Source: Streptomyces sp. CC228A (lineage in GTDB: Bacteria > Actinomycetota > Actinomycetes > Streptomycetales > Streptomycetaceae). From it: a stretch of 64,000 nt of DNA. The stretch is taken from positions 1 through 64,000 of the forward strand of contig NZ_JAJPUI010000005.1 in NCBI RefSeq assembly GCF_021390935.1. The letters run 5' to 3'. The translations under genes and the position numbers were made by a program. Every line of letters starts with the position of its first letter. Position 1 is the stretch's first letter. Below are positions 26,421 to 35,834 of the stretch, in pieces. The notes below the pieces were generated by a model, which was not told the origin of the DNA, made no database searches, and was given only the letters and a program-made list of their open reading frames with translations.

Positions 26421-27401
26421 CTAGCTCTTCTTCCGCACCTGACCGCGCTCGATCCAGACCTGGTCGAGGTACGCCTCACACGTGTTGCCCTGCTCGCAGG
26501 ACATCCTCAGGGTGTTCTCGCCCTTGTCCAGCTGCATGTACGAGAACGTGTGCGTCCAGCCCTTCTCCCAGTCGCCCTCCGGGGCGTTGGCGAAGTTGGA
26601 CATGTTGATCTCGCGCGGCGCACCGCCGTTGACCGTGAGGGAGGTCTTGGCATCCCGGCCCGGTACGGCGTAGGTGAGGAACAGCGTGTACCAGCCGTCC
26701 TCCGGCACGTCGACCTTCCAGCTGGCGGCGCCGCCGACACCGTTGAACATGACGTACGCGCCGCCGGTGCCCTTCGCGCCCGGCAGCTCCTTGCCCAAGG
26801 CAGCCGGCGGCGTCAGCTCCAGGGTGGCCGCGTCGCGCTTGGGGAGTTCGCCGCCGGCGGGGCCGGAGCCGGAGGGCTGGGGGCTCGGCGCGTCCTCGGG
26901 CTGCGAGGCCGCCGGGGCCGGCGGCGTGGGCCGCGCGTCGGCGTTCTTGTCCTCGGAGTCCTTGGTGAGCAGCGCCACCGTGATACCGGCCAGCACGACC
27001 AGGACCACCGCGACCGCGCCGATCAGCAGGCCCCGCGTGTTGGGGCCGCCGCCGCGACCGCCGCGACCGCCCTGCGGGGGCACCGGCCGGGTCGGCGCGC
27101 CGCCCGGGTACGTCTCGGGCGCGGCGTACTGGGCGTGCGGCTGGCCGTACTGCTGCGGAGGCTGCTGGCCGTACTGCTGAGGGGGCTGCGGCTGGCCGTA
27201 CTGGCGTTCACCGACGGCCCTGACCTGGTTGTACGAGGTGCGGGGCCGCCCCGGCTGCGGGGCTGCGGCGGGACCGGGGTAGCCGTAGCCGCCCTGGCGC
27301 TGCGCCTGGGCACCCGATGCCTGGCCGTCGGCGTACAGGTAGCCGAAGGGATCGTCGTCCTCGGGCGTCCCCGTGCCGTTGCCGCTGTTACCGGCAGCCA
27401 T
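26421..27401 (-). CDS. Membrane-anchored CBM35-like carbohydrate-binding protein
   Basis: From MAAGNSGNG at 27401 (the frame also allows 27419). Residues 1-110 are Gly/Pro/Gln-rich with QPPQQYGQQPPQQYGQ repeats, presumably cytoplasmic. One membrane helix (LLIGAVAVVLVVLAGITVAL) is followed by an external Pro/Ser linker and a C-terminal beta-sandwich of about 125 residues (GAYVMFNGVGGAASWKVDVP, GWYTLFLTYAVPGRD, LDKGENTLRMSCEQGN) like CBM35/CBM6 modules. It probably senses or binds wall or extracellular glycans. Similar proteins occur in the same place in other Streptomyces. Confidence 0.82.
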   Translation of the reverse strand: MAAGNSGNGTGTPEDDDPFGYLYADGQASGAQAQRQGGYGYPGPAAAPQPGRPRTSYNQVRAVGERQYGQPQPPQQYGQQPPQQYGQPHAQYAAPETYPGGAPTRPVPPQGGRGGRGGGPNTRGLLIGAVAVVLVVLAGITVALLTKDSEDKNADARPTPPAPAASQPEDAPSPQPSGSGPAGGELPKRDAATLELTPPAALGKELPGAKGTGGAYVMFNGVGGAASWKVDVPEDGWYTLFLTYAVPGRDAKTSLTVNGGAPREINMSNFANAPEGDWEKGWTHTFSYMQLDKGENTLRMSCEQGNTCEAYLDQVWIERGQVRKKS

Positions 27402-27500
27402 CCCTGCCTCACTCCTCATCCGTGCTCGCGAGGGGTCACCGACCTCGGCGAGCCTACCCCGAACGGGGGACCGCGGCGGGCCGCGAGGGGCCCGCCGGTG

Positions 27501-29186
27501 CTAGCCGGCCCTCCGGTGGACCTTGGCACGGGAGCGCTTCTCCATGTACATCCGCTGGTCGGCGGAGTTCAGCACCTCCTCGACGGACATGCCGCACTCC
27601 GCCCAGCCGATGCCGAAGCTGGCACCGACGCGGACCGCCCTGCCGTCCACCCGGATCGGCGGGATGATGCCGTTGCGGAGCCGTACGGCCAGGTCGGCGG
27701 CGTCCGCGGCGCCGAGCCCGTCGGCGAGGACGACGAACTCGTCACCGCCCAGCCGCGCCACCGTGTCGCCGTCCCGGACCCCGGCCGTCAGCCGCCGCGC
27801 CACCTCGATGAGCACCGCGTCGCCGGTGTGGTGCCCGAACCTGTCGTTGATCGACTTGAAGCCGTCCAGGTCGCAGAAGAGCACCGCCAGGCCCTTGGTG
27901 CCCTCGTCCGGGTCGCCGCTCGGCGCGACCGCGTGCACGTGCGCGTCGTACGGGGCGCCGGCGGACGACGGATCGAAGTCGAAGCCGTCCCCGCGGTAGC
28001 CGTACTCGTAGTCGTGGTCCGAGTCGTAGGCGGCGGCGTCCACCGCGTAGCCGCCCTCGTACGCGGCGGCGTCCGCCGCCGTCGCCCGCACGGGCCGGCC
28101 GCCCGGCCGGGAGCACAGCCGGGCGCTGAGCCGGGCGCGCAGCTCGGCGCTGTTGGGCAGGCCGGTCAGCGCGTCGTGCGAGGCGCGGTGTGCGAGCTGG
28201 AGCTCGTGGCGCTTGCGCTCCTCGATGTCCTCGATGTGCGTGAGGAGGAAGCGGGGGCCGTCCGCCGTGTCCGCCACCACCGAGTTGCGCAGCGACACCC
28301 AGACGTACGAGCCGTCGCGCCGCGCGAGCCGCAGCTCGGCCCGGCCGCCCTCGGCCGAGGTGCGCAGCAGCGTGCCGACGTCCTCCGGGTGGACGAGGTC
28401 GGCGAAGGAGTAGCGGCGCATCACGGACGCGGGCCGCCCCAGCAGCCGGCACAGCGCGTCGTTGGTGCGCAGGATCCGCCCGTGCTGGTCGCCGCCCATC
28501 TCGGCGATGGCCATGCCGGAGGGGGCGTACTCGAACGCCTGCCGGAACGACTCCTCGCTGGCCCGCAGCGCCTGCTGCTCCCGCTCCAGGCGGACCAGCG
28601 CGCGCTGCATGTTTGAGCGCAGACGCGCGTTACTGATCGCAATGGCGGCTTGGGAAGCATACATTTGCAGCGCTTCGCGCCCCCAGGCGCCCGGGCGGCG
28701 GCCGTTGCGGGGCCGGTCGACGGAGATGACACCGAGGAGCTCGCGCTTGCCGCCGGAGGAGTACATCGGGGCGTAGAGCCGGTCGCGGGGGTGCCACTCG
28801 TCCTCGAAGCGGGGTTCGGGGCCGTCGGTGTGCCACTGCGGCACGTCGTCGTCTATCAGCACCCAGCCCTCGGTGTGCGGTATGAACCGCAGGTCGCCCC
28901 ACGCCTCGCCCATGCCGAGGCGGCGGTCCCAGGAGGCGCGCGAGCCGACCCGGCCGGTGATCAGCGCTTCCGCCGCGGCGTTGCCCGCGAAGGCGGCGAC
29001 GACCAGGTCGCCGTCGGGGCGGACGAGGTTCACGCAGGCCAGCTCGTAGCCGAGTCCGGTGATGACGCCGTCGGCGACGGTCTGCAGGGTGTCGGCCAGG
29101 CTGCGGGCCGTGTTCAGGGTGGCGACGACCTGGTGCAGCTGCCGCAGGGTCGCAAGACGGACGTACGGCTCCGACTCGGTCTCCAT
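27501..29186 (-). CDS. cdgB: GAF-PAS-GGDEF diguanylate cyclase (CdgB-like)
   Basis: 561 residues; the ATG at 29186 has GGGGAG upstream. Residues about 15-190 form a GAF domain, about 205-340 a PAS/PAC domain (ESFRQAFEYAPSGMAIAEMG, GSYVWVSLRNSVVADT) and about 345-555 a GGDEF domain. The active-site RLGGDEFVVL is intact, and RDGD stands exactly five residues before it, a product-inhibition I-site. A Tyr/Asp/Gly-rich insert (DHDYEYGYRGDGFDFD) interrupts the early GGDEF domain. It should make cyclic-di-GMP, which in Streptomyces dimerises BldD and holds cells in vegetative growth. BldD-type sites lie in its own promoter. Cytosolic; no membrane segments. Confidence 0.93.
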   Translation of the reverse strand: METESEPYVRLATLRQLHQVVATLNTARSLADTLQTVADGVITGLGYELACVNLVRPDGDLVVAAFAGNAAAEALITGRVGSRASWDRRLGMGEAWGDLRFIPHTEGWVLIDDDVPQWHTDGPEPRFEDEWHPRDRLYAPMYSSGGKRELLGVISVDRPRNGRRPGAWGREALQMYASQAAIAISNARLRSNMQRALVRLEREQQALRASEESFRQAFEYAPSGMAIAEMGGDQHGRILRTNDALCRLLGRPASVMRRYSFADLVHPEDVGTLLRTSAEGGRAELRLARRDGSYVWVSLRNSVVADTADGPRFLLTHIEDIEERKRHELQLAHRASHDALTGLPNSAELRARLSARLCSRPGGRPVRATAADAAAYEGGYAVDAAAYDSDHDYEYGYRGDGFDFDPSSAGAPYDAHVHAVAPSGDPDEGTKGLAVLFCDLDGFKSINDRFGHHTGDAVLIEVARRLTAGVRDGDTVARLGGDEFVVLADGLGAADAADLAVRLRNGIIPPIRVDGRAVRVGASFGIGWAECGMSVEEVLNSADQRMYMEKRSRAKVHRRAG

Positions 29187-29278
29187 CGTTCGCTCTCCCC
29201 GAGACCTCGACAGCAACAACTCCAGGCGGTGTGATCGGCATACATGTGTGCGGCGCACGGCCACTGAATCACAGCGAG

Positions 29279-29333
29279 CTGTGCACTCGGTACACAGGGT
29301 CAACAATTACTGCGCTCTGTGACTCAAGTCACA
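29279..29333. promoter_or_regulatory. BldD-type operators upstream of cdgB
   Basis: 29318-29333 is a perfect 7-bp-arm palindrome TGTGACT-CA-AGTCACA. A second site, CTGTG-N9-CACAG, covers 29279-29297. Both resemble the BldD palindrome with half-sites GTNAC. They sit 93-147 bp upstream of the cdgB start. Confidence 0.7.
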
Positions 29334-29481
29334 CAAGGTGAGGTCCAGCCCCATGGTGCTCCGTCGATTGCCCGAAGGGTTAGTGAACGCAAATCGCCCC
29401 GGGTCCTAGGACCGCGGCGGGGCCCGGACTGGTTCCCCGGCCCGATGCGACCGGGTGGCGGGCGAGGTTAGCGTTTCGGGT

Positions 29482-30063
29482 GTGTCGCCAACAACCCGCA
29501 CCCCGCTGCCCGTGCCCGCCGCCTCCGCCCCCGCTCCGGGGGATGCTGAGGAGGTGAGCCCCGACGACTTCCGCGCGGCGATGTCCCGGCTGGCCGGGGG
29601 CGTGGTCCTGGTGACGGCCGTCGAGCCGCCGCTGGGCGCGGACGGACCGCCCGGCGAGGACGCCGGCATGACCGCGACCGCGTTCGTGTCGGTCTCCCTG
29701 GACCCGCCGCTGGTGATGGTGAGCGTGCGGTCCGGCTCCCGCATGGACGACCTGCTGGCGGAGCAGCCCCTGTGGGCGGTGTCGGTGCTGGCCGATGACC
29801 AGCGGCAGGTCGCGGCCCGCTTCGCGATGAAGGGGCGGCTCAGCGACCGGCTGCTCTTCGCCGACCTGCCGCACACGCGCGGCGAGCGGTCGGGGGCGCC
29901 GCTGGTGGAAGGGGCGCTGGCGGTCCTGGAGTGCCGCACGGAGCAGCGGGTCGAGGCGGGCGACCACACACTGGTCGTCGGACGGGTGCTGTCCGCCGCG
30001 TCGCCCCGCGGTGAGGGCTCGCCCCTGCTGTACTTCCGCGGCCGCTACCGCCACCTGGGGTAG
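29482..30063 (+). CDS. Flavin reductase-domain protein
   Basis: A -10 box TAGCGT (29469-29474) lies exactly 7 bp before this GTG, so leaderless initiation at 29482 is preferred over 29455. 193 residues with the FMN-binding split-barrel: DDFRAAMSRLAGGVVLVTAV, GMTATAFVSVSLDPPLVMVS, PLWAVSVLADDQRQVAARFA and GALAVLECRTEQRVEAGDHT. Such proteins reduce FMN/FAD with NAD(P)H, often supplying monooxygenases. No partner oxygenase is adjacent. Confidence 0.9.
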   Translation: MSPTTRTPLPVPAASAPAPGDAEEVSPDDFRAAMSRLAGGVVLVTAVEPPLGADGPPGEDAGMTATAFVSVSLDPPLVMVSVRSGSRMDDLLAEQPLWAVSVLADDQRQVAARFAMKGRLSDRLLFADLPHTRGERSGAPLVEGALAVLECRTEQRVEAGDHTLVVGRVLSAASPRGEGSPLLYFRGRYRHLG

Positions 30064-30448
30064 GCCGCGCCTCCGGGGCGGCTCGCGCCTCCGGCCGGTC
30101 CAGCCGCGCCTCCGGGGGTCGGCTCGCGCCTCCGGCCGGTCCAGCCGCGCCTCCGGGGCCCCGCCTGACCGTCTTCCTCCGGCGGAAGGACGCCCCCGCG
30201 GCCACCTCCGGCGCGGGGCCGGGGTCGGCTCCTCCCGCGGCGGACGCGGACCCTCTCTCGGCGCGGGCGCCCCGCCCGGCCTCACGCGTCCCGCGCACCG
30301 AGCGACCCCGCCGGCCTTCCCCGGGCGGGCGCGTCGCGTCCGGCACCGCCGGGCAGAGCGGCTTCCCCGCCGACCCTCCGCCGGCACCGGCGAACCGTCC
30401 GGCCCCACCGGGCAGTGCGGCCCCCGCCCCGCAGTCCCCGGGCGGGCG
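30064..30448. repeat. Non-coding gap with GC-rich direct repeats
   Basis: 30066-30160 carries repeated CGCGCCTCCGG units in a larger direct repeat (GGCTCGCGCCTCCGGCCGGT followed by CCAGCCGCGCCTCCGGGG, twice). No gene is supported up to the end of arfB. Confidence 0.75.
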
Positions 30449-30877
30449 TCACGTCCAGTCGCGGGCGGAGCGGCCGCGCTTGGTCTGCGCCCGCTGCTTC
30501 TTCTCGCGCAGCCTGCGCTCGTTGATGCCCTTCGGGATCCGCGTCGGCTTGCGCGGCTTCGGCGGCGGCGCCGTCGCCTCCGCCAGCAGGGACGCGAGGC
30601 GGACCGCCGCGGTCTCGCGGTTGCGCCACTGGGAGCGGTGCTCCGAGGCCCGTACGGTGACCACCCCGCCGACCAGGCGCCCGCCGAGCCGCTCCAGCGC
30701 CCGCTGCTTCCACACCGGGGGCAGCGCCTCCGTGCGGGCGAGGTCGAAGCGCAGCTCCACCTGCGAGTCACTGGTGTTGACGTGCTGCCCGCCGGGCCCG
30801 GACGACCGGGAGAAACGCCACATCAGCTCGGCCTCCGGGAGGACGACCGAGCCGCGGATGGGGTAAGGACCGGGCAT
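30449..30877 (-). CDS. arfB: Peptidyl-tRNA hydrolase ArfB (release-factor-like rescue factor)
   Basis: 142 residues from MPGPYPIRGSVVLPEAELMW. The GGQ hydrolysis motif is in SRSSGPGGQHVNTSDSQVEL, and the basic C-terminal tail (PKGINERRLREKKQRAQTKR) enters the mRNA channel of stalled ribosomes in this family. Length and tail match ArfB/YaeJ. It releases nascent chains from non-stop ribosomes as a backup to trans-translation. Confidence 0.93.
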   Translation of the reverse strand: MPGPYPIRGSVVLPEAELMWRFSRSSGPGGQHVNTSDSQVELRFDLARTEALPPVWKQRALERLGGRLVGGVVTVRASEHRSQWRNRETAAVRLASLLAEATAPPPKPRKPTRIPKGINERRLREKKQRAQTKRGRSARDWT

Positions 30878-31071
30878 GCCCCCATGGTCGCGTCCCGGGC
30901 GTGTTCGCGTCATCCTGTTTTCGGACCGGCCACACCGCCGCGCGGCCGGTCCCGGACCGGGCGCACCCCGCCTGCACGGCCCGTTTCGGGTCGGACGCAC
31001 TCAGCTGGAACCAGCGCGGCACCGACGACGTTAAGTGCAGTGACGCACTCACGTGACTGAAAGGGACTCCC

Positions 31072-31647
31072 ATGGCTGTAAGCCTGTCCAAGGGCGGCAA
31101 CGTCTCGCTGACCAAGGAGGCCCCGGGTCTGACCGCCATCACGGTCGGCCTCGGCTGGGACGTCCGGACCACCACCGGCACCGACTTCGACCTGGACGCC
31201 TCCGCGATCGGCGTCGACGCGTCCGGCCAGGTCGCCTCCGAAGCGCACTTCGTGTTCTTCAACAACAAGTCCACCCCCGACGGCACCATCGTCCACACCG
31301 GTGACAACCGCACCGGCGAGGGCGGCGGCGACGACGAGCAGATCAACGTCAACCTGGCGGGCCTGCCCGCCAACGTCGACAAGATCGTCTTCCCGGTCTC
31401 CATCTACGACGCGGCGTCCCGCGGCCAGAACTTCGGCCAGGTCCGCAACGCCTACATCCGCGTCGTCAACCAGAACGGCGGCGGCGAGATCGCGCGCTAC
31501 GACCTCAGCGAGGACGCCGCCACCGAGACCGCCATGGTCTTCGGCGAGCTGTACCGGAACGGCGCCGAGTGGAAGTTCCGCGCCGTCGGCCAGGGCTACG
31601 CCTCCGGCCTGGAGGGCATCGCCCGCGACTTCGGCGTGAACGTCTGA
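31072..31647 (+). CDS. terD: TerD-family calcium-binding stress protein
   Basis: 191 residues: MAVSLSKGGNVSLTKEAPGL, VGLGWDVRTTTGTDFDLDAS, FFNNKSTPDGTIVHTGDNRT, GGGDDEQINVNLAGLP and FGELYRNGAEWKFRAVGQGY. The acidic DFDLDAS and GDDEQ loops are the Ca2+ sites. Cytoplasmic; linked to tellurite and general stress and, in Streptomyces, to development. AAAGGGA precedes the ATG. Monocistronic, closed by the hairpin at 31666. Confidence 0.95.
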   Translation: MAVSLSKGGNVSLTKEAPGLTAITVGLGWDVRTTTGTDFDLDASAIGVDASGQVASEAHFVFFNNKSTPDGTIVHTGDNRTGEGGGDDEQINVNLAGLPANVDKIVFPVSIYDAASRGQNFGQVRNAYIRVVNQNGGGEIARYDLSEDAATETAMVFGELYRNGAEWKFRAVGQGYASGLEGIARDFGVNV

Positions 31648-31665
31648 CCCGCACCCCAGCGGTGT

Positions 31666-31695
31666 GGCCCCGGCGGCGGTCCGCGCGCCGGGGCC
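31666..31695 (+). terminator. terD terminator
   Basis: A 10-bp perfect stem (31666-31675 with 31686-31695) 18 bp past terD, abutting the -10 box of the next gene. Confidence 0.75.
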
Positions 31696-31708
31696 CTACT
31701 GTGGCCGC

Positions 31709-32221
31709 ATGATCGTGGAACCGCTGGAGCTCGGCGAGGAGGCAGCCCTGCCCGGGCAGCTGCTCACCGAGCTGACCGCGCTGTACGCGTCGAACCGGGA
31801 GTTCCAGCAGCTCAGCGGGGAGTTCCCGGATCCGGCCGACATCACGCCCGAGCAGGTCGCCACCTCCCTCGCGGAGGAGCTGGCGCGGCCGGGCGCGGAG
31901 GTGCTGCTGGCCCGTTCGGAGGGCCGCGTCATCGGCATCGCGGTGACGCTCGCCCACCACCCGGACCCCGACGACCCGGACCCGTGGATCGGGCTGCTGA
32001 TGGTGCACGCCCGGGACCACCGCATGGGCTTCGGCCGGGAGCTGGCGGAGATCGTCGAGAAGCGGTTCCGCGGCCTGGGCCGTACGGGCGTCAAGCTGGC
32101 CGTACTGGACAACAACACCCGGGCCCTGGCCTTCTGGCGCGCCCTCGGCTACCACGAGACCGACCGCCGCAAGGACAGGAAGTCGGGCCGCGACTGCGTC
32201 GTGATGCGCAAGGCGCTGTAG
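31709..32221 (+). CDS. GNAT-family N-acetyltransferase
   Basis: TACTGT (31697-31702) is 6 bp before this ATG, indicating a leaderless message. 170 residues with the acetyl-CoA region VARDHRMGFGRELAEIVEKR preceded by DDPDPWIGLLMVHARDHR and the C-terminal LDNNTRALAFWRALGYHETD. The acceptor substrate is unknown. Confidence 0.88.
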   Translation: MIVEPLELGEEAALPGQLLTELTALYASNREFQQLSGEFPDPADITPEQVATSLAEELARPGAEVLLARSEGRVIGIAVTLAHHPDPDDPDPWIGLLMVHARDHRMGFGRELAEIVEKRFRGLGRTGVKLAVLDNNTRALAFWRALGYHETDRRKDRKSGRDCVVMRKAL

Positions 32222-32295
32222 GCGCAGCCGACGCAAGGCCCCGTAGGCGCAGCCAGCGCAAGGCGCTGGAGGCGCAGCCGGCGTGAGGCGGCGTG
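32214..32295 (+). repeat. Three degenerate about 25-bp direct repeats
   Basis: GGCGCAGCC followed by NCGNAAGGC-type spacers occurs three times directly downstream of the acetyltransferase stop; the first unit includes the last codons. The remainder to 32406 is non-coding. Confidence 0.7.
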
Positions 32296-32406
32296 CGCCC
32301 GGTGTCGCGGACGCCGGTGCCGGGTGCGCCGGGCAGCCGACGTGCCGGGTACGCGGCTCCGGGCCGCCGGGGGCCCGCCGGCCCGGAGCGCCGCGCCCAC
32401 CCGCCG

Positions 32407-33823
32407 TCAGGGTCGTGCCGGCTTCGTCCCGCCGTACAGCCAGGTGTCCCACAGCTCCGCCAGGTCCCGGTCGGCGCGGGCCTCGGCGTAGCGGGTGAAG
32501 TCCTCCGTCGACGCGTTGCCGTGGCGGTGCTCCGCCGCCCAGCCCTTGAGGATCGCGAAGAAGACCTCGTCGCCGACGCTTTCGCGCAGCTTCTGCAGGA
32601 CCATCGCGCCGCGGCCGTACACGGGCGCGTCCGAGATGTGCTCCGGTCCCGGCGGCTCGGCCGGGGGGAAGGCCCAGTTGGCGTCGTCAGCGAAGGCCGC
32701 TTCGTGGGCCTGCCGCGCGGGCGTGCCCGCGAGGTCCTCCGCGTACAGCCACTCGGCGTAGGTCGCGAAGCCCTCGTTGAGCCACATGTCCCGCCATGTC
32801 TCCGGCGACACGGAGTCGCCGTACCACTGGTGGGCCAGCTCGTGGACGAGGACCGGCTCGGTGAACGCGTCCTCGGGGAACACCGGCCGCGTCTGGGTCT
32901 CCAGGGCGTAGCCGATGTCCTCCGCCCGCTCGACGATCACCCCGGTCGAGGAGAACGGGTACGGCCCGAAGCGCCGCTCCCCCCACGCCACCGCGTCCGG
33001 CAGCCGGGCGAGGACCTGGCCGGTGCCCCCGCGGCGGGCGACCGAGGAGTCCACCGCGGTGAGGACGGGCAGTCCCGACGCGGTGCGGGACGTCTCCACC
33101 TCGAAGGCGCCGACGGCCAGCACCGCGAGGTAGCTCGCCATCGGCTCGGCGGTCCGCCACGTGGTGGTGGTGGCGCCGTCGGCGGCGGTGCGGGTGCTGG
33201 TGAGCTCGCCGTTGGAGACGGCCCGGACGCCCTTCGGGACGGTGATCCGCAGCTGGTACGCGGCCTTGTCGGAGGGGTGGTGGTTGCCGGGGAACCACGC
33301 CATGGACCCGGTGGGCTGGCCGACGGCCAGGGCGCCGTCCGCGGTCGGCAGCCAGCCCTCCTGCGAGCCGTCCGGGTCGGTGACCGTGCGGGGCGTGCCC
33401 GAGTAGCGGACGACGGTGCGGAAGGTGGCGCCCTTCCCGATGTCGTCGCGCGGCCGCAGGGTCAGCTCGTGTCCGGCGCGGCGCACGGAGGCCGGGTCGC
33501 CGTCGACGGTGGCGCCGTGCACGGTGAGCCCCGCGAGGTCGAGGTTGAAGGCGCTGAGGTCCTCGGTGGCGCGGGCGGTGATCTCCGCGGTGCCCTCCAG
33601 GTGCCGGGCGCGCGGGTCGTACGCCAGGGTGAGGGCGTAGTGGCCGACGTCGTAGCCGCCGTTGCCGAGCCGCGGGAAGTACGGGTCGCGCAGGCCCGCC
33701 GCGCCGGGCTCCCCGCACCCCGCCGGTGCAGCCCGCGAGCGCCGCGCCCAGCAGGAGCAGGGCGGCGGCGCCCGCGGCGGCGGGGCGGCGGCCGGCGGGG
33801 GTGCGGGGCCGGGTCCGGTACAC
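32407..33823 (-). pseudogene. M1-family metallopeptidase lipoprotein, frameshifted after lipobox
   Basis: GTG at 33823 is 6 bp after TACCAT (leaderless). The product starts YRTRPRTPAGRRP then LLLLGAALAGC, a lipoprotein signal with lipobox LAGC. Near 33735 one extra base shifts the frame; the other frame then reads LRDPYFPRLGNGGYDVGHYA and continues to the end. The peptidase core has GAMENxx-like substrate region (SMAWFPGNHHPSDKA), the zinc motif VHELAHQWYGD and the second-ligand Glu in WLNEGFATYAEWL. Surface zinc aminopeptidase anchored in the membrane. If the shift is a sequencing error the gene is intact. Confidence 0.85.
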
Positions 33824-33846
33824 CCGGCGATGGTAAGCGGAGCGGG

Positions 33847-34431
33847 TCAGTCGGCGAGGGCGGCGGCGCCCGCCCGGGCGTACTCCTCGTCGAGGCCGCC
33901 GCTGGGCGCCCCCGCCACGCCGATGCCGGCGACGGGCGCGCCGGAGGCGGTGACGGGCACGCCGCCGCCGAGGAAGAGGGTGCCCGGGATGTCCTTCAGG
34001 TTCGGTGCCGACTCCAGGCGCTCGACCAGCACGGACGTGGGCGCGTTCCAGGACACGGCGGTGAACGCCTTGCGCTGCGCCGACTCGTACGACTGCGGGC
34101 CCGCGCCGTCGCCGCGCAGGACGACGAGGGTGTTGCCGTTGCGGTCGACGACGGCGACGGTGACCCGCTGACCGTCCTCGGCCGCGGCCTTGAGGGTGGC
34201 CTGGGCGGCCCGGGTCGCGGCGTCGACGGTGAGGTGGGTGGTACGGGTGAGGTCGTCGCGGTCGGTCACGGACACGGCGGCCGCGGGCTTGGCGGCGGCG
34301 GGCTCGGCGGCGGCGGGCTCGGCGGCGTTCGCGGACAGGGCGCCGACGGTGCCGGCGGTGAGGGCGGCGGCGACCGCGCCCCCGGCGAGGACGCGGGCGC
34401 GCAGGGACGTCTGCTTCTGCTGCTTGTGCAT
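33847..34431 (-). CDS. hbpS: Secreted haem-binding sensor protein HbpS (GlcG family)
   Basis: 194 residues. Signal peptide MHKQQKQTSLRARVLAGGAV...LSANAAE, an EPAAAEPAAAKPAAA linker, then a GlcG/HbpS domain (LTVDAATRAAQATLKAAAED, VAVVDRNGNTLVVLRGDGAG, PGTLFLGGGVPVTASGAPVA). In S. reticuli and S. coelicolor the extracellular octamer binds haem and iron and tunes the SenS kinase under oxidative stress. The divergent senS-senR pair at 34629 completes the locus. Confidence 0.88.
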   Translation of the reverse strand: MHKQQKQTSLRARVLAGGAVAAALTAGTVGALSANAAEPAAAEPAAAKPAAAVSVTDRDDLTRTTHLTVDAATRAAQATLKAAAEDGQRVTVAVVDRNGNTLVVLRGDGAGPQSYESAQRKAFTAVSWNAPTSVLVERLESAPNLKDIPGTLFLGGGVPVTASGAPVAGIGVAGAPSGGLDEEYARAGAAALAD

Positions 34432-34628
34432 GGCTGGCTCCGTGAGGTGTCGGGCGGTCCGAGAGGGCCGCGTGCGGCTGCCGCGGGGCGCGGGGCCGAT
34501 CCGCCGCGTCCCGCCGCACTTCCCGATCCTGCGGCTCTGACCTGGGGTTTCGCGTCAACGGAGGGGGTGACAGCGGGGTCAGCCGATCGGTTGATGCCGA
34601 ATCGCCAGGCCCGGCGGAGGATGGGGGC

Positions 34629-35834
34629 GTGCACGTGGAGCGGCAGGAGCGGGAAGTGGACGCGCGGTGGTTGGCGTGGGTGATGCACGCCGCGTTCTTC
34701 GCGCTGCTCGTCTCGTCCCTCGTACGGTTCCTGCTGCGCCACCCGTGGGAGGACCGGGGCCTGTGGGTGGTCGCCCTGTCCGCGGTGCTCGCGCTGCTGT
34801 ACGTGCTGGAGCCGCGGATCGCGCGCCGGCGGACGGTGTGGCTGGTGGCGGTGGTCGCGGTGTGGATGGTGCTGGTGGTGCTGGCGCCGAGTTTCGCGCT
34901 GTGCGCCGTGCCCCTGCTGTACACCGGCCTGCGCACGCTGCCGCCGCGCGCCGCGCTGCTCCTGGTCGCGCTGCTCACCGTGTTCGTGGTGGCCGCGCTG
35001 CAGAAGCTCGCCGACGACGGCGTGGACCCGGTGCTGCTCGCCGCGCCGCCCGCCGCGGCGGCCATCGCGACGGCCGTGTTCGTGCAGGCGCAGCGCCAGG
35101 CCGACCGGCAGCGGGCGCTCATCGACGACCTGATCAGGACCCGCAGGGAGCTGGCCGCGACGGAGCGGCGCGAGGGCACGCTGGCGGAGCGGCAGCGGCT
35201 GTCCATGGAGATCCACGACACCCTCGCGCAGGGCCTGTCGAGCCAGCGCATGCTGCTCCAGGCGGCGGAGCGGACCTGGGACGGCGATCCGGCGACGGCC
35301 CGCCGCCACGTCCGTACGGCCGCGTCGATCGCGGAGCACAACCTCGCGGAGGCGCGCCGGTTCGTGCACGACCTGGCGCCCGCGGACCTGGCCGGCGGCG
35401 GGGACCTGCCGCAGGCGCTGGCGGCCCTCGCGGCGCGCGAGACCGCGTCGGGCGGCGTGGAGGTGCGGGTGCACATCGAGGGCGCGGCGGGACCCGGCAC
35501 CCTGCTGCCCGCGCCGGTCGCGTCGGCCCTGCTGAGGATCGCCCAGGGCGCCCTGGCGAACGTACGGGAGCACGCGGGCGCGGCCACGGCGGCGCTCACC
35601 CTGACGTACCTGGACGACCAGGTGGTGCTGGACGTCGCGGACGACGGGCGCGGCTTCGCCCCGGCGGCGGCTCCGGCGCGGGACGGCCGGGGCCACGGCC
35701 TGCCCGCGCTGCGCGCGCGGGCGGCTTCGCTGGGCGGCACGCTGGCGGTCGAGTCGGCACCGGGCGAGGGCACGGTGCTGTCGGCGGCGATCCCGCTGCG
35801 CGGCCCGGCGGCGGCGAGGGAGGAGGCACCGTGA
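34629..35834 (+). CDS. senS: Sensor histidine kinase SenS (NarL/DesK class)
   Basis: 401 residues from GTG with GGAGG upstream. Five hydrophobic segments occupy residues about 15-160. HisKA_3 domain with phospho-acceptor His in SMEIHDTLAQGLSSQRMLLQ; ATPase domain with DVADDGRGFAP and GHGLPALRARAASLGG. The external loops between helices are short, consistent with control by a separate extracellular sensor, HbpS. The stop overlaps the senR start (GTGA). Confidence 0.9.
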   Translation: MHVERQEREVDARWLAWVMHAAFFALLVSSLVRFLLRHPWEDRGLWVVALSAVLALLYVLEPRIARRRTVWLVAVVAVWMVLVVLAPSFALCAVPLLYTGLRTLPPRAALLLVALLTVFVVAALQKLADDGVDPVLLAAPPAAAAIATAVFVQAQRQADRQRALIDDLIRTRRELAATERREGTLAERQRLSMEIHDTLAQGLSSQRMLLQAAERTWDGDPATARRHVRTAASIAEHNLAEARRFVHDLAPADLAGGGDLPQALAALAARETASGGVEVRVHIEGAAGPGTLLPAPVASALLRIAQGALANVREHAGAATAALTLTYLDDQVVLDVADDGRGFAPAAAPARDGRGHGLPALRARAASLGGTLAVESAPGEGTVLSAAIPLRGPAAAREEAP

